From positions 434,001 through 498,000 of the forward strand of contig CAVWHY010000006.1 in assembly GCA_963754955.1 (NCBI GenBank): a stretch of 64,000 bases of DNA. Direction: 5' to 3'. Position 1 is the stretch's first letter. Each line of letters begins with the position of its first letter. Position numbers and translations under genes: made by a program. Positions 9,740 to 20,313 of the stretch are shown here, in pieces. The DNA is from CAVQJU01 sp963754955 (GTDB lineage Bacteria; Acidobacteriota; Vicinamibacteria; Vicinamibacterales; CAVVIG01). Under the pieces are notes generated by a model. That model searched no databases. It had not been told where the DNA came from and was given only the letters and a program-made list of their open reading frames with translations.

Positions 9740-10839
9740 CGCGCCGGCGGCTGGCGCTCGCCGCGGCTGTTGCACTGGCGTACGTGTCGTTGACGTACGT
9801 AGCGTCCGGCTTCAGCCGGACGTCGATGCCGGCGCTTGCGGCGGCTGCCGAGTTGCCGGCGCGCTTCAGCGACCAGGAGTACTGGAAGCTGATGTCGGAC
9901 ATCTCGGAACCGAACGGGAACTTCCGGTCCGACAACCTGGTCTCCAACGAAATCCGCTACCAGGACGTCGTCGCGGCGCTCGTTCAGAACATCAGGCCCG
10001 GCGGCGTCTATCTCGGTGTCGGCCCCGAGCAGAACTTCACCTACATCGCGGCCATGCGCCCGCGAGTCGCGTTCATCCTGGATCTGCGGCGGGGGAACGC
10101 CGATCTCCACCTGATGTACAAGGCGCTGTTCGAGCTGTCGGCAGACCGCGCGGACTTCGTGTCGCGGCTGTTCTCCCGGCGTCGTCCCGACGGGCTGTCC
10201 GCCACTTCGACGGCCGCGGAGATCTTCAGCGCCTTCGCGCAGGCGGAGCCGAACGAGCGGTACTCGAACGAGACGCTGGCCGCCATCCGCAATCAGCTCG
10301 TCACCGAACACCGCTTCGCGCTCAGCGGAGACGACCTGACGCGGATCGAATCGATTTACAAGGTCTTCTTCCTCGCCGGCACGAAGATTCAGTACTCCCC
10401 GTACGGCAGTTTCGGCGGGACGGTGCAGCCGACCTACGACGAGTTGATGACGGCCACCGACATGGCGGGACAGGCGCGCGGCTATCTGGCGACCGAGCAG
10501 GCGTTTCGTTTCCTGAAGGACCTTCAGCGTCGCAACGCGGTCGTGCCCGTGGTCGGAGACTTCGCCGGCTCCAAGGCGCTCCGTGCGATCGGCCGCTTCG
10601 CGGCGCAGCGCGGCGCGAACATCTCGGCGTTCTACGTGTCGAATGTCGAAGAGTACCTGCGCCAGGACGGCGTCTGGTTGAAGTTCTGCGCGAACGTGGC
10701 GGCCCTGCCGCTGGCCGCCGGCAGCCCGTTCATCCGCGCCGTGCGGGCGACCGAGCCCGGATCGCCGTCCGAAGGCTTCGTGATGCGCCTCGACCCGATC
10801 GCCCCCGAGGTCCGGGGCTGCGCCGTGCGCGGGCAGTAG
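9736..10839 (+). CDS. Exported protein, LIC10091-like family, second copy
   Basis: Paralogue of the gene at 7702, 367 residues. The ATG at 9736 overlaps the hydrolase stop (ATGA). Shared blocks: FSDQEYWKLMSDISEPNGNF, SDNLVSNEIRYQDV, YLGVGPEQNFTYIAAMRPRV, DLRRGNADLHLMYKALFELS, VVGDFAGSKALRAIGRFAAQ. The N-terminal region differs from its paralogue because a REP-like hairpin (9799-9823) has been inserted in frame, adding the sequence YVASGFSRTSM just after the hydrophobic signal segment. An export signal is still likely. The role is unknown; retention of two copies around a hydrolase suggests a shared pathway. Confidence 0.75.
   Translation: MTRRRLALAAAVALAYVSLTYVASGFSRTSMPALAAAAELPARFSDQEYWKLMSDISEPNGNFRSDNLVSNEIRYQDVVAALVQNIRPGGVYLGVGPEQNFTYIAAMRPRVAFILDLRRGNADLHLMYKALFELSADRADFVSRLFSRRRPDGLSATSTAAEIFSAFAQAEPNERYSNETLAAIRNQLVTEHRFALSGDDLTRIESIYKVFFLAGTKIQYSPYGSFGGTVQPTYDELMTATDMAGQARGYLATEQAFRFLKDLQRRNAVVPVVGDFAGSKALRAIGRFAAQRGANISAFYVSNVEEYLRQDGVWLKFCANVAALPLAAGSPFIRAVRATEPGSPSEGFVMRLDPIAPEVRGCAVRGQ
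9799..9823. repeat. REP-like hairpin inside a coding region
   Basis: GTAG at 9799 is followed by a perfect palindrome GTCCGGCTTCAGCCGGAC (9804-9821). The same palindrome occurs at 37396-37413 and 42573-42590. Here it is translated as part of the LIC10091-like protein without breaking the frame. Confidence 0.8.
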
Positions 10840-10845
10840 CCGCCG

Positions 10846-12910
10846 TTATCTGACGTACATCTCCAGCCGCGGGAAAGCGAATCGTCCGGCCACCTCGTCG
10901 ATGATGTTGATCTGGCAGGTGTAGAAACCCGGCGTGAGGCTCCCGGCCGGCACCTCGAACTGGAAGATGGCGGCGCGCCGGTCGGCCGCGTCCACCTGCG
11001 TCCGCTCGACGATCGGCGTCTCGAACACTTTCACGCGGCCGCGGTAGAACGCGAGGCTGGTACGCAGTTGCGGCGCGCCGGCGTCCTGCGCGGGGTCGTA
11101 GACCTCGTAGTAGAAATACAGTTTCTGCGTCCGGCTCACGATGTGGGTGAGGTTGGGCAGGAGCTCCAGGCCGTCGCGCACGAGCGGGCTTGCGGTCTTC
11201 CGGCCGCCGGCGCGTTCGAGCTGCGTGCCGAGCACGACCGAACTGACCTTCACCGGCGCCTGCTTCAACTCGGGCACCACGATCTTCGACTCGAACGATC
11301 CCATCTGCCCGGTTGAGTTCTCGCGCACCACAATCTTCACCGAGAAACGCCCCGGGGGAAGCGCGACCCCTGTCTGATACAGCACCTGCCGCGCGGCGAG
11401 GCCGCCGGCCGACGGCGGCACCGTCATCGTGTCGCGGATGCGGCCGACGGGAACGTTGCGCTCATCGCGGATGACCCCCGCGACGTCGAGAGTGAGCTTC
11501 TCCTGACCGCCTGCGGCTGGAACGGCCGAACCCGGGACCACCACCGAAATAGGCACATAGTACCGATCGGACGCGAGCCGGAACCAGCCTGCGGTGACGA
11601 ACATCGGCACGTCGGTCGCCGGAATCTGCATCGTCAGCTGCTCCAGCAGCTGGGCCTCGCGATCGCCTTTCGCCGTGTGCGCGAAATCCCGATCCGCGTA
11701 GTAGCCTTCGCGCGCGTCGATTTTCAGATCCGGCCTGCTGCGCAGGCGGACGGTGATGCGCCGATAGCGTCCGTCCCTGTCGCCGTTGGTGCTCGCGTAG
11801 CCGAGGATGTAGTACGACGAAATGTCCTTCGTCACCTGTCCGAACGCTTCGCCGAAATCGTTCGAATCGAGAAACGCCTTGCCCCCGGTGTCGGAGGCCA
11901 GCGTCGTCAGCGTCTCCTGCTGCGCGGCGAGCGTGGAGAACTGATTCGCGACCGCGGAGCCGGTGAATGCGCCGAGGCCGCCGCGGCTTCCCTGGCGCGC
12001 GCTGCCGCCTGGCACGACTGCCTGGAGGCCGCGGGCGTCCACCGGGTAGATCGCGACGTTCGCGCGCACGGCGGCGTTGACGGCCGCGCGCAGTTCGACC
12101 TGGTTGTCCGTGCCGTTGCGCTGCATGCCCGCGCTGAAATAGAGAATGGCCTTCTTCTGCTGGATGGGCGCGAGCGCCTCGGCGAGCGTTTTCAACGCGC
12201 GCAAGCGGACGTCATTGTTGAACGTGTCGAGCTCCTGCGCGCTCGACGTCGGCCGACGTCGAATCGCTCGTCTGGCCCCCGGCCGCTTCGTCGGTCGCGG
12301 TCGTACTCGCGTCCACGGCGGCGAATGCCGTGCCGTCGGCCGCCGAAAACGCCTGAAGCGCCGCATGGACGCGTTCTTTGTCGCCGCTGAAATCGCTGAG
12401 AATCTGAAGGCTCGAACCGATCGAGGCGACGGCCACGAGGTCGGCCGGGCTCATCTCCCGATCCACCCACTTCACGGCGGCGTCCGCCGCCTTCTGCACG
12501 TCTTCCGGCTGCATCGAGCTCGTGTCGAAGAGCAGCGTCAGCAGCCGGTGTCCCGCGGCATCCTCCGACGTCAGCGGAACCGCCGCCGAGGGCGCAGCGG
12601 CGCCGGTGGCCGGGGCAGCGGCGAGCGCGGTTGCCCGCGCGATCGGCCGTGCGGTACTGGAGATTTCCTCGAATGCGAACGTCCGCACCTGCTGCGGCCT
12701 GCCGTCCTCCAGCACCTGAAAGTCGTCGGCCTTCAGCCCCGATACCAGCGCGCCTTTGCGGTCCCTGACGACGACGTCCACCAGCACCAGGTTGACGGTG
12801 CTGCGAAACACGGGAGCCGTCTGCGGATCCTGCTGACCGTGCATCGTGCCCGCGGCCGTGGACAGCATCGCGACAACGACAATCGAGGTGAGGCTCCAGC
12901 GCGGCATCAT
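10846..12910 (-). CDS. VWFA-related acidobacterial protein, frameshifted
   Basis: Exported protein of about 688 residues with a von Willebrand factor A domain of the acidobacterial type. The start at 12910 gives MMPRWSLTSIVVVAMLSTAA, a signal peptide ending near MHGQQ. FRSTVNLVLVDVVVRDRKGA and GLKADDFQVLEDGRPQQVRT are typical of the family. The metal-site-like segment is LLTLLFDTSSMQ. The frame changes near 12235-12250 and the VWA domain resumes at LDTFNNDVRLRALKTLAEAL, followed by KKAILYFSAGMQR and IYPVDARGL. The C-terminal half is beta-rich. The span is one base over a multiple of three, which fits one indel. It begins 7 bases after the receptor-like gene and is probably co-transcribed. Ligand unknown. 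Confidence 0.85.
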
Positions 12911-12917
12911 GGCGGGC

Positions 12918-15900
12918 TCAGAACCTGAATCGCAGGCCCAGCGTCACGGCACGCATCGGCTTCACCCCGACGACGTGCCCGTAGGTCGGCGAGTTGATGT
13001 CGGTGTCGAGAACCGTCCACTGGACGGTGTTGAACAGGTTCGTGGCGTTGACCTGCAGCGTGACCGCCCTGTTGCCGTTCAGCCGGACGTCGCGCGTCAG
13101 CGTGGCGTTCAGCTGGCGTCCTCCCGGTCCGATGATCGTGTTCCGCGCGGCGTCGCCGAACACGCCAGGCGCCGGTGCGGTGAACGCGGACGCATTGAAG
13201 AACGAAGTGACCGTTGGCGCCGGCAGCTGAATCGGCAACCCGGTGTAGTCGCCGCGCAACGAGCAGTTGGTGCCCTGGGCGATGTCGGTGGCGGCGCCGC
13301 AGACTCGCGCGGTGAACGGCGTCCCGGAGAGCGCGGAGAACGTTCCCGTTGCGGTCCAGCCTCCGAGCACGTCGGACAACACGCCGCCGTTGGCCAGCCA
13401 TCGACGATTGGCGCCGAACGGGAGCTCGACGGCGAAGTTCGCCGCGACCTGTTGGCGGCGATCGAAGTTCGACAACGCCCATTCGGCGGCGGGATGATTC
13501 GGATCCTGCTCCACGATCGTGCTTGTGGACCCGAGCGACGGCGTGTTGTCCATGGACTTGCTGAACGTGTACGAAGCCGAACCCGCGATGCCATGCGCGA
13601 GCCGGCGGGTGAACTGGAGGTTGGCGAGGTTGAGGATCGAGTGTCCGCCCGAGGCCTCCCAGGTGAACGGCTGTACGTCCGGGATCGACAGCGTCCCACC
13701 CGGACCTCTGTTGGGTGCGCTCAGCAGATCGAGGTCGGCGCCTTTCACGCCCGTGTAGCCCAGCAAGGATGTTCCAGCTCTGCGTGAGGTCCCTGCTGAC
13801 GCTGGCGTTCCACGTCTGGATCAGGCCGAGCCCGTACTCCTTGTCCACGCCCCAGTTGTTCGTCGTCGAGGCGGTGGGCGTGAGCAGCGCATGCTGGATG
13901 TCGAGCGTCGGCTCGAGACCCGCGACGATCGTCTCGGTGACGGCGGCCGGCGGCTGCGCCGCCAGGCGGCGCGCGATGTTCGCGTACGACGCGGGGTTGT
14001 AGGTGATGCTGTAGCCGCCGCGCACGATCGTGCCCCTCACCGGCCGGTAGGCGAACCCGACGCGGGGAGCGATGTTGTTCGTGTCGGTGTTGATGAGGCC
14101 CGCCGGGAATGGGCCCGTGAATGGCCCGGTGCCGCTGGCCTGAACCGGCGCGACGGACGTGAATCCGGGTGCGGCGTCGAGGTTCGCGAGCAGCCCGCTC
14201 GCCTCGGTGTACGGGGCCACCAGCTCGTAGCGAAGGCCCATGTTGAACGTCAGCTTCGAGCTCTTCTGCCAGTTGTCTTCGATGTACGCGTCGAACGATC
14301 GGCCTCGAAGCTCGGTCGCGCCCCCGACCTGCAGCGCCGCCTGCTGCGGAATGCCCAGCAGGAAATCGGCGAAGGATGCGCTGTTGCCGGCCGCATCGGA
14401 AACCGGGATGCCGCCCGAGGCATACAGCCCGGTGAAGGTGAACGCGCCCGGCGCGTTGGTGTTGAGCACGCCCGTGCTGCGGTCGAGGCGAAAGTCCCGC
14501 CGATCCGGAGCTGGTGCGCCATGTACGGGTGCAGCCAGAAGTAGCTCGTGGTGAGCCTCGTGTCGGTGCGTGACGTGGCCGGTGCACCGAATACGCCGGT
14601 GAAACCGGTGAACGAGAGGCGCGGCACGCCCCAGTTCGCGGGATCGGTGGAAGCGGCAGTCGGGTAGTTGATCCCGGCGAGCCCGCCGACGTTCTGGACG
14701 TTGGCAAACGCGTTCGTCGATTCGTTTCGCGCGTGCGCGATGTTGACGCTGAAGTTGTTGATCGTGCGGTTGTGCACGATGTTCAGCGACAGCGGTACCG
14801 TCACGCTGGTGTTCGTGTTCGTGCTTCCGAGGCCGGGAAAGACATTCAACGCCTCGTTTTCCGTCCGGCGGTACTGCAGCTGGCCCTGCAGGATGATGTT
14901 CGTGCCGCGGCCGCCCGGGCCGCCCCGACCGCCGAAGCCGCCGCGTCCGCCGAATCCGCCGCCGCGGCCGCCGCCGGGGCCGGCGCCGCGCGCGTTCTGC
15001 GGCGGAGTGGGCGACAGGTTCTGCGTGAACCGCAGGCTGAGGCTGTCCGACGAACTGTGCGCGACGGTTGATGCGTGGTAGTTGAGCTGATCTCCCGGCA
15101 GATTTGGCAGCGGGATGAACCCGAGCAGGTACTGCGAGGCGGGGTTCAGCATGCCGGCCGGAATCTGGTTGCCCGCGAAGGCCTGGCCGGTTGCGGGATT
15201 GAACAGCTGGATTGCGCCGGCGGAGAAGTCGCCGGCCCGCATGGCGGCCGTGGGAACCGTTGCGTACTGATCGAAGGCGTTGTCCGATCGGTTGCCCGTG
15301 TAATTCACCTGAAAATTCGTCCGGCGGTTCGAGTCCTGGTAGAGGCCCGGAATTTTCAGCGGGCCGCCGAAGGTCGTCCCGAACGTGTTCTGAGCAAACT
15401 GCGGCTGCGTGGCGGGAACCGCGGGATTGAGTTGATAGGGCGGCGTGTTGAGCGCCGAGCCACCGAAGGTATAAGTCGCCGTCCCCTGGTACGGACTCTG
15501 GCCGCGCGCGGCACGGCCGCCCAGGAGAAAGCCGCCCGGGCCCCCGCGACCGCCGCCGGGTCCGCCGCGGCCGCCGAATTGACCCGCGGGCGGCGCGCCG
15601 CCGTCCGCACCAGGCACCGCGGCTGCAGGCGCGCCGAAGCCCTGCGCGAATTGCCCGGTGGCGGGATCGAATTGCCCCAGCGCGATCGCCTGCGCGCGAT
15701 CGTTGATCAGCCTGCGGTCGAGGCTGGCCGCGTCGCCGCTGCCGGTGATCGCGACGGCGTCGGCCTGCGCCGCCTGCAACGAAAATCCCGCCGGGAGCAG
15801 GCGGGCGGCATCGGCGGATTCATCGCCGGATATGCCGACCGTTGCGTCAGTGGCGGCCTCCGGCTGGACGGTGAGTGTCTGAAATCCTCGGCCCCGCCGC

Positions 15901-16316
15901 GCGTCAGCCAGCGGCGGCGCCTGGCGCTCGCGACGCGCGGCAAGTTGAAGTTGGACGTCGACCGTCGTGTCGCAAGGCGGCGCGCCGAGGGAGACCGTGC
16001 GTTCGACGGTCGCGAACGCCGTCAATTCGACGGCGACACGATAGCTGGCCCCCGGAGCGAGGGAGAGCGCGAAGCTGCCGTCGACATCAGTCGAGGTCGC
16101 GGTCTTCAGGGCGTCCCCGGTGTGCACGACGACGGAGGCGCCCGGCAAGGCCTCGCGGCCGCTCGTGACATGCCCCACCACGCGGCATGCCGCGTCAGCT
16201 GATTGGGAGGGAAGGCCGGAGAACCCGGTATTCGAACCCGCTGAAGCCGCGACAACGCACGCCGAAACAAGGAGCAGGACGAACCAGACCCGGGAATACT
16301 GTGACAGGCTGAGCAC
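12918..16316 (-). CDS. Atypical TonB-receptor-like outer-membrane protein with Gly-rich inserts, frameshifted
   Basis: Large exported protein of about 1130 residues. MLSLSQYSRVWFVLLLVSAC starts a signal peptide; a carboxypeptidase-regulatory-like domain follows (CRVVGHVTSGREALPGASVV, about residues 43-125). Two glycine-arginine-rich tracts occur near residues 245-270 and 450-480 (GGRGGPGGGRGGPGG type). The typical plug signature is not obvious; instead an NTFGTTFGGPLKIPGLYQDS stretch leads into barrel-like sequence ending MRAVTLGLRFRF with a terminal phenylalanine. Frames change near 14480 and 13770, and the full span is a multiple of three. It probably acts at the outer membrane; whether it is TonB-driven is uncertain. 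It is followed by the VWFA gene 7 bases downstream. Confidence 0.75.
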
Positions 16317-16390
16317 TCTTCAGACCTGTCACTTGATACGTCCGCGGCTCGCGCCGCATTTAAACGCGGAATCCTTACGCCGCGGTCGCG

Positions 16391-16496
16391 AATTTGGTCA
16401 CCTGGTCATTTGCTCATCTGGTCAGTGCTGCTCAATTGGGAAATCGCTCAATTGAACAGCACTGACCAGACGACCAGATGACTAAATGACCAAATG
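16391..16496. repeat. Inverted arrays of an 8-bp unit, TGGTCANN
   Basis: The left arm has four tandem octamers with core TGGTCA (16395-16426: TGGTCACC, TGGTCATT, TGCTCATC, TGGTCAGT). The right arm has four inverted units (16461-16492). The 48-base arms pair imperfectly (about 40 of 48 positions) around a centre containing CTCAATTG...CAATTGA. It lies between DoxX and the receptor-like gene, downstream of doxX on the minus strand, and could form a long hairpin. Confidence 0.8.
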
Positions 16497-16497
16497 C

Positions 16498-16926
16498 TTA
16501 CTCCCGCCCAAGCGCGCGATCGACGCTGTAACGGCCGGGCCCGCGCGCGACGAGATACAACCAGAGGAAGCAATACAGCACGGTGATCTCGCCGCCGTTC
16601 AGGTGCGGGAAAAAACTGTGCGGTCCAGGCCCCGGAGCCGCCCGGACCGGACCGAGCACCGACCCGGCGTGGCTCATGAAATAGGCGACCGCCATTTCCC
16701 CACTCAGCACGAACGCGACGACCCGCGTGCCGAGCCCGGCGATGATCAGGATCCCGCCGATCGTTTCGATCCATCCCGCCGCTTTGAGCGCGAAAAAGGG
16801 CGGCTCGAATCCGCCGAGCATCGCGACGTTGAACTTCTGCAGGCCATGCGACACGAACATGAGCGCCGCGACGATGCGCAGGACGGCGAACAGCAGGTCC
16901 GAATAAGGTCCGAAGAGTTTTTTCAT
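16498..16926 (-). CDS. DoxX family membrane protein
   Basis: Integral membrane protein of 142 residues. MKKLFGPYSDLLFAVLRIVA begins the first hydrophobic helix; FVSHGLQKF, GGFEPPFFALKAAGWIETIG, GILIIAGLGTRVVAFVLSGE and MAVAYFMSHA are typical of the DoxX/DoxD-like family. Four membrane segments are visible, and the C-terminal part contains GEITVLYCFLWLYLVARGPG. DoxX proteins are small redox-linked membrane proteins, often of unclear substrate. The ATG at 16926 is followed at once by a lysine-rich start. It is transcribed away from the receptor gene at 17109. Confidence 0.9.
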   Translation of the reverse strand: MKKLFGPYSDLLFAVLRIVAALMFVSHGLQKFNVAMLGGFEPPFFALKAAGWIETIGGILIIAGLGTRVVAFVLSGEMAVAYFMSHAGSVLGPVRAAPGPGPHSFFPHLNGGEITVLYCFLWLYLVARGPGRYSVDRALGRE

Positions 16927-16975
16927 GGGTCCTTTTGTGGGCGTCAGGATAACCCATCAGACAGTTAAAGAGGCG

Positions 16976-17004
16976 TTGACTGCGGGTACACGGCTCCCTA
17001 GAAT
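16976..17004 (+). promoter_or_regulatory. Sigma-70-type promoter for the receptor at 17109
   Basis: TTGACT (16976-16981) is separated by 17 bases from TAGAAT (16999-17004). The start codon lies about 100 bases downstream and is preceded by CAGGAG. Confidence 0.7.
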
Positions 17005-17108
17005 GGCGCGCTAGTATTAAGTCCTTATATCACAACGGTATAGAGGCAATAGCGAATCGGTATGCCAGTCCGGTCAGCGAAGTCCATCGCCGGCTCACAG
17101 GAGCGTGT

Positions 17109-20100
17109 ATGACGTTGTTGAAGAGAGCGGTCTTCGTCGCGTCCTGGCTGACGATCCTGCCCGCCTCCGCCTATGCGCAGGCCACGCTGGCCGGCGTCGT
17201 GAAGGACGCGTCTGGCGCTGTGCTTCCCGGCGTGACGGTCGAGGCGTCGAGTCCCGCCCTGATCGAGAAAACACGCACGGCCCTCACTGACGGCACCGGG
17301 CAATACCAGATCGTCGACCTGAGGCCGGGCACCTACGCGGTCACGTTCACGCTCACCGGATTCTCGAGCGTGAAACGCGAAGGGCTCGAAATTTCAGGCG
17401 CCGGCGTGATCAACGTCAACGGCGAGATGAAAGTCGGCAACGTGGCCGAGACGGTCAACGTCAGCGGCGAAGCGCCGGTCGTCGACACGCAGACCACCAA
17501 GCGCCAGGCGGTGCTCGAGAACAAAACGATCAACGAGCTGCCCGTCGCGCGCGGCTACGGCGCGATCCTCGCCGCCGTGCCGACCCTGCAGGGCGCAGGC
17601 GCGAGCTCGTCCTCGTCGGTGAACCCGAGCTTCTTCACGGCGCACGGCGGACCGGGCAACGAAGGCGCGGTCCAGCTCGACGGGCTCAATGTCGGCGCCG
17701 CCTTCAACGGCGGCGGCGTATCGGGCAACGCCTACGACGTCGCCAACGCGCAGGAAATGCAGATCGCGATCTCCGGCAACCTCGGCGACGCCGAGACGGG
17801 CGGTCCCATCCTGAACATCGTGCCGATGACCGGCGGCAACCAGTTCAAGGGCACCTTTTTCGTCACCGGCGCCGGCAGCTGGGCGCAGGGAAACAACGTC
17901 GACGACGCCCTGCGCGCGCAGGGCGTGACCGAAGCCGCCGGCCTGATCAAGCTGTGGGACGTGAGCGGGGCCGTGGGCGGGCCGATCAAGCGGGACAAGC
18001 TGTGGTTCTTTCTGAACGTGCGCGACTTCGGCAACCACACGCAGATCCCCGGCCTCTACGCGAACAAGTATGCGGGCGATGCGTCGCACTGGGACTACGC
18101 GCCCGATACGGCCGTTCTCGGCCGCACGGCGACCTCGAAGACGGTCACCTCCGTGCGCCTGACGTCGCAGCTGACGCCGCGCAACAAGGTCAGCTTCTAC
18201 TACGACTACCAGTGGGACTGCGACCAGGGCGGCATGAACAAGACCGACGGCTGCCGGCCGCGCGGCGACGACTGGGTGCCGGGGACCGTGTTCGGCAACG
18301 CGTTCTCCGCCGAAGCGAACACCAACTACTGGGACGCACGCGAGATCATCTCGCAGGTCACCTGGTCCTCGCCGGTCACCAACAAGCTCCTCCTCGAAGC
18401 CGGCTACGCGACGTTCGTCAGCCACTGGGGCTGGATGAAGCAGCCGGGCGCCATCACCAACCTCGTGCAGATGACGTCCCTCGCGCCGTTCCGCGTGTAC
18501 CGGGGCGTCGACAACATCATCGACAACACGCAGAACCCGAACACGTGGCGCGCGTCGGCGACCTACGTCACGGGCGCGCACAACCTGAAGGTCGGCTATC
18601 GCGGGGCGTATCACGTGGAGCAGACGGAAGACGACGCGAACGACGCGCGGTACACGCTGACGGACCTCACGCTTCCTCGTGCCCGGGATGTACTCGGCGA
18701 CGATGCGCATCGCGCCGTGGCAGCAGAGCAACCGGACGGAATACCACGCGTTCTTCGCGCAGGATCAGTGGACCCACGGCCGCCTCACGCTGCAGGGCGC
18801 CCTGCGCTACGACCGCGCGTGGAGCTGGTTCCCGTCCGAGCACAACGGCGCGCCTGAAACCTCGGTATGGAATGCCAGGCCGATCACCTTCCCGGAGACG
18901 AAGGGGGTGACCGGCTACAACGACATCACGCCGCGTGCGGGCGCGGCGTACGACGTCTTCGGCAACGGGAAGACCTCGCTGAAGGTGAACGTCGGGAAGT
19001 ATCTCCAGAGCGCAAACAACCAGGAGAACTACACGGCGGGCAACCCCGCGCTCGACGGGCGCAACGGCCGACGCGGCCCGAACTTTCAGGTGCAGGCGTC
19101 CCGCACGTTCATCGATTTCAACGGCAATCACGTGCCGGACTGCAACATGCTCCTGAACGCGCCGAACGGTGAGTGCATCGCGGCCGACCTGGGCAACTTC
19201 GCGAATCCGAACGCGCAGACGATCATCAATCCAGCCGTGCTGAGTGGCTGGGGCGTCCGGCCGTACGATTGGGGATTCGGCGTGTCGGTGCAGCAGCAGG
19301 TCGCGCCGCGCACGTCGCTCGAGGTGGGCTTCGCACGCCGCGATTTCGCCAATTTCTTCGTCTACGACAACGTCAACCTGTCGGCATCGGACTTCACGCT
19401 GGTGAGCGCGACAGCGCCGAAGGACCCGAAGCTGCCGGGCGGCGGCGGCTATCCCGTTTCGTACGAGATCGTGAAGGCCGGCGCGAACACCGCCATTCAG
19501 AACAAGTACACGTTCGCGAGCGACTACGGCGACTGGACGAACCACTGGAACGGCGTCGACATCACGCTGAACTCGCGCGTGCGGCAGGGACTGACCCTGC
19601 AGCTCGGGTCGAGCACGGGCCGCGCCATCGTGGACAACTGCGCCGTCGCCGCCAAGGTGCCGGAAATGCTGAACGCGGCATTGACCAACCCGTCGCCGTT
19701 CACGACCAACGTCTATCAGCTCGCGTCGTCGTGCCGGAAGGAAGAGGCGTGGCAGACGCAGGTGAGGGGCTTCGCGACCTACATCCTGCCGAAGGCCGAC
19801 GTTCTCATCAGCGGCATCTTCCGCTTCCAGCCCAACTCGACGTTCGGTGTCGGGGCGACGCCCGAGGGCAACAGCACGGGTCTCTCGGCCAACGCGCCGA
19901 CGCTCGTCAACGGAGCGGCCACGACGGTGAACCTGGTCCCGCCCGGCACCTACTTCGCCGACCGCATCAACCAGATCGACATGCGGTTCGGCAAGATCGT
20001 CAACTTCGGCACCAAGCGCGCGAACTTCGCGGTGGACGTCCTGAACCTGTTCAACGCGAACACCGGGACCAATTTCAATCAGAACTACGACGCGAACTAC

Positions 20101-20163
20101 CTGAACCCGACCCAGATCCTCAACCCGCGGTTCGTCCGGTTCAATGTGACGGTCGACTTCTAA
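17109..20163 (+). CDS. TonB-dependent receptor, Oar-like, frameshifted
   Basis: Outer-membrane receptor of about 1018 residues. The signal peptide MTLLKRAVFVASWLTILPAS ends near AYAQ. A carboxypeptidase-regulatory-like domain (about residues 25-110, LAGVVKDASGAVLPGVTVEA) is followed by a plug with GNEGAVQLDGLNVGAAFNGG and ETGGPILNIVPMTGGNQFKG. A loop holds a cysteine pair (DCDQGGMNKTDGC). The frame changes once near 18680, where TDLTLP in one frame continues as GMYSATMRIAPWQQSNRTEY in the next. The product ends RFVRFNVTVDF, a typical barrel terminus. The span is one base over a multiple of three. An upstream promoter and RBS are visible. It is a close paralogue of the next gene; the substrate is unknown. 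Confidence 0.9.
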
Positions 20164-20245
20164 GGATTTCCTATGCCCTCTCCAAATCTTTGGATGGATC
20201 TGTGTATTGGCGCTTAACGCCTTCGTTTTGTGTCGATTTCCGGGT

Positions 20246-20273
20246 TTGACATCGGGATCTGACAGTCCATAAT
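20246..20273 (+). promoter_or_regulatory. Sigma-70-type promoter for the receptor at 20314
   Basis: A consensus TTGACA (20246-20251) is followed after 16 bases by CATAAT (20268-20273). The ATG at 20314 is preceded by an AAGGAG ribosome-binding site. The paralogous upstream receptor has its own similar promoter, so each copy is probably expressed independently. Confidence 0.7.
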
Positions 20274-20313
20274 GCCAAGGCTAGTGCAAAAGGGTTACTG
20301 ACAAGGAGTAGGT

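Noticed and set aside
17025..17303. Minus-strand ORF opposite the start of the receptor at 17109
   Set aside because: It overlaps a conserved signal peptide and promoter on the plus strand and has no supporting features.
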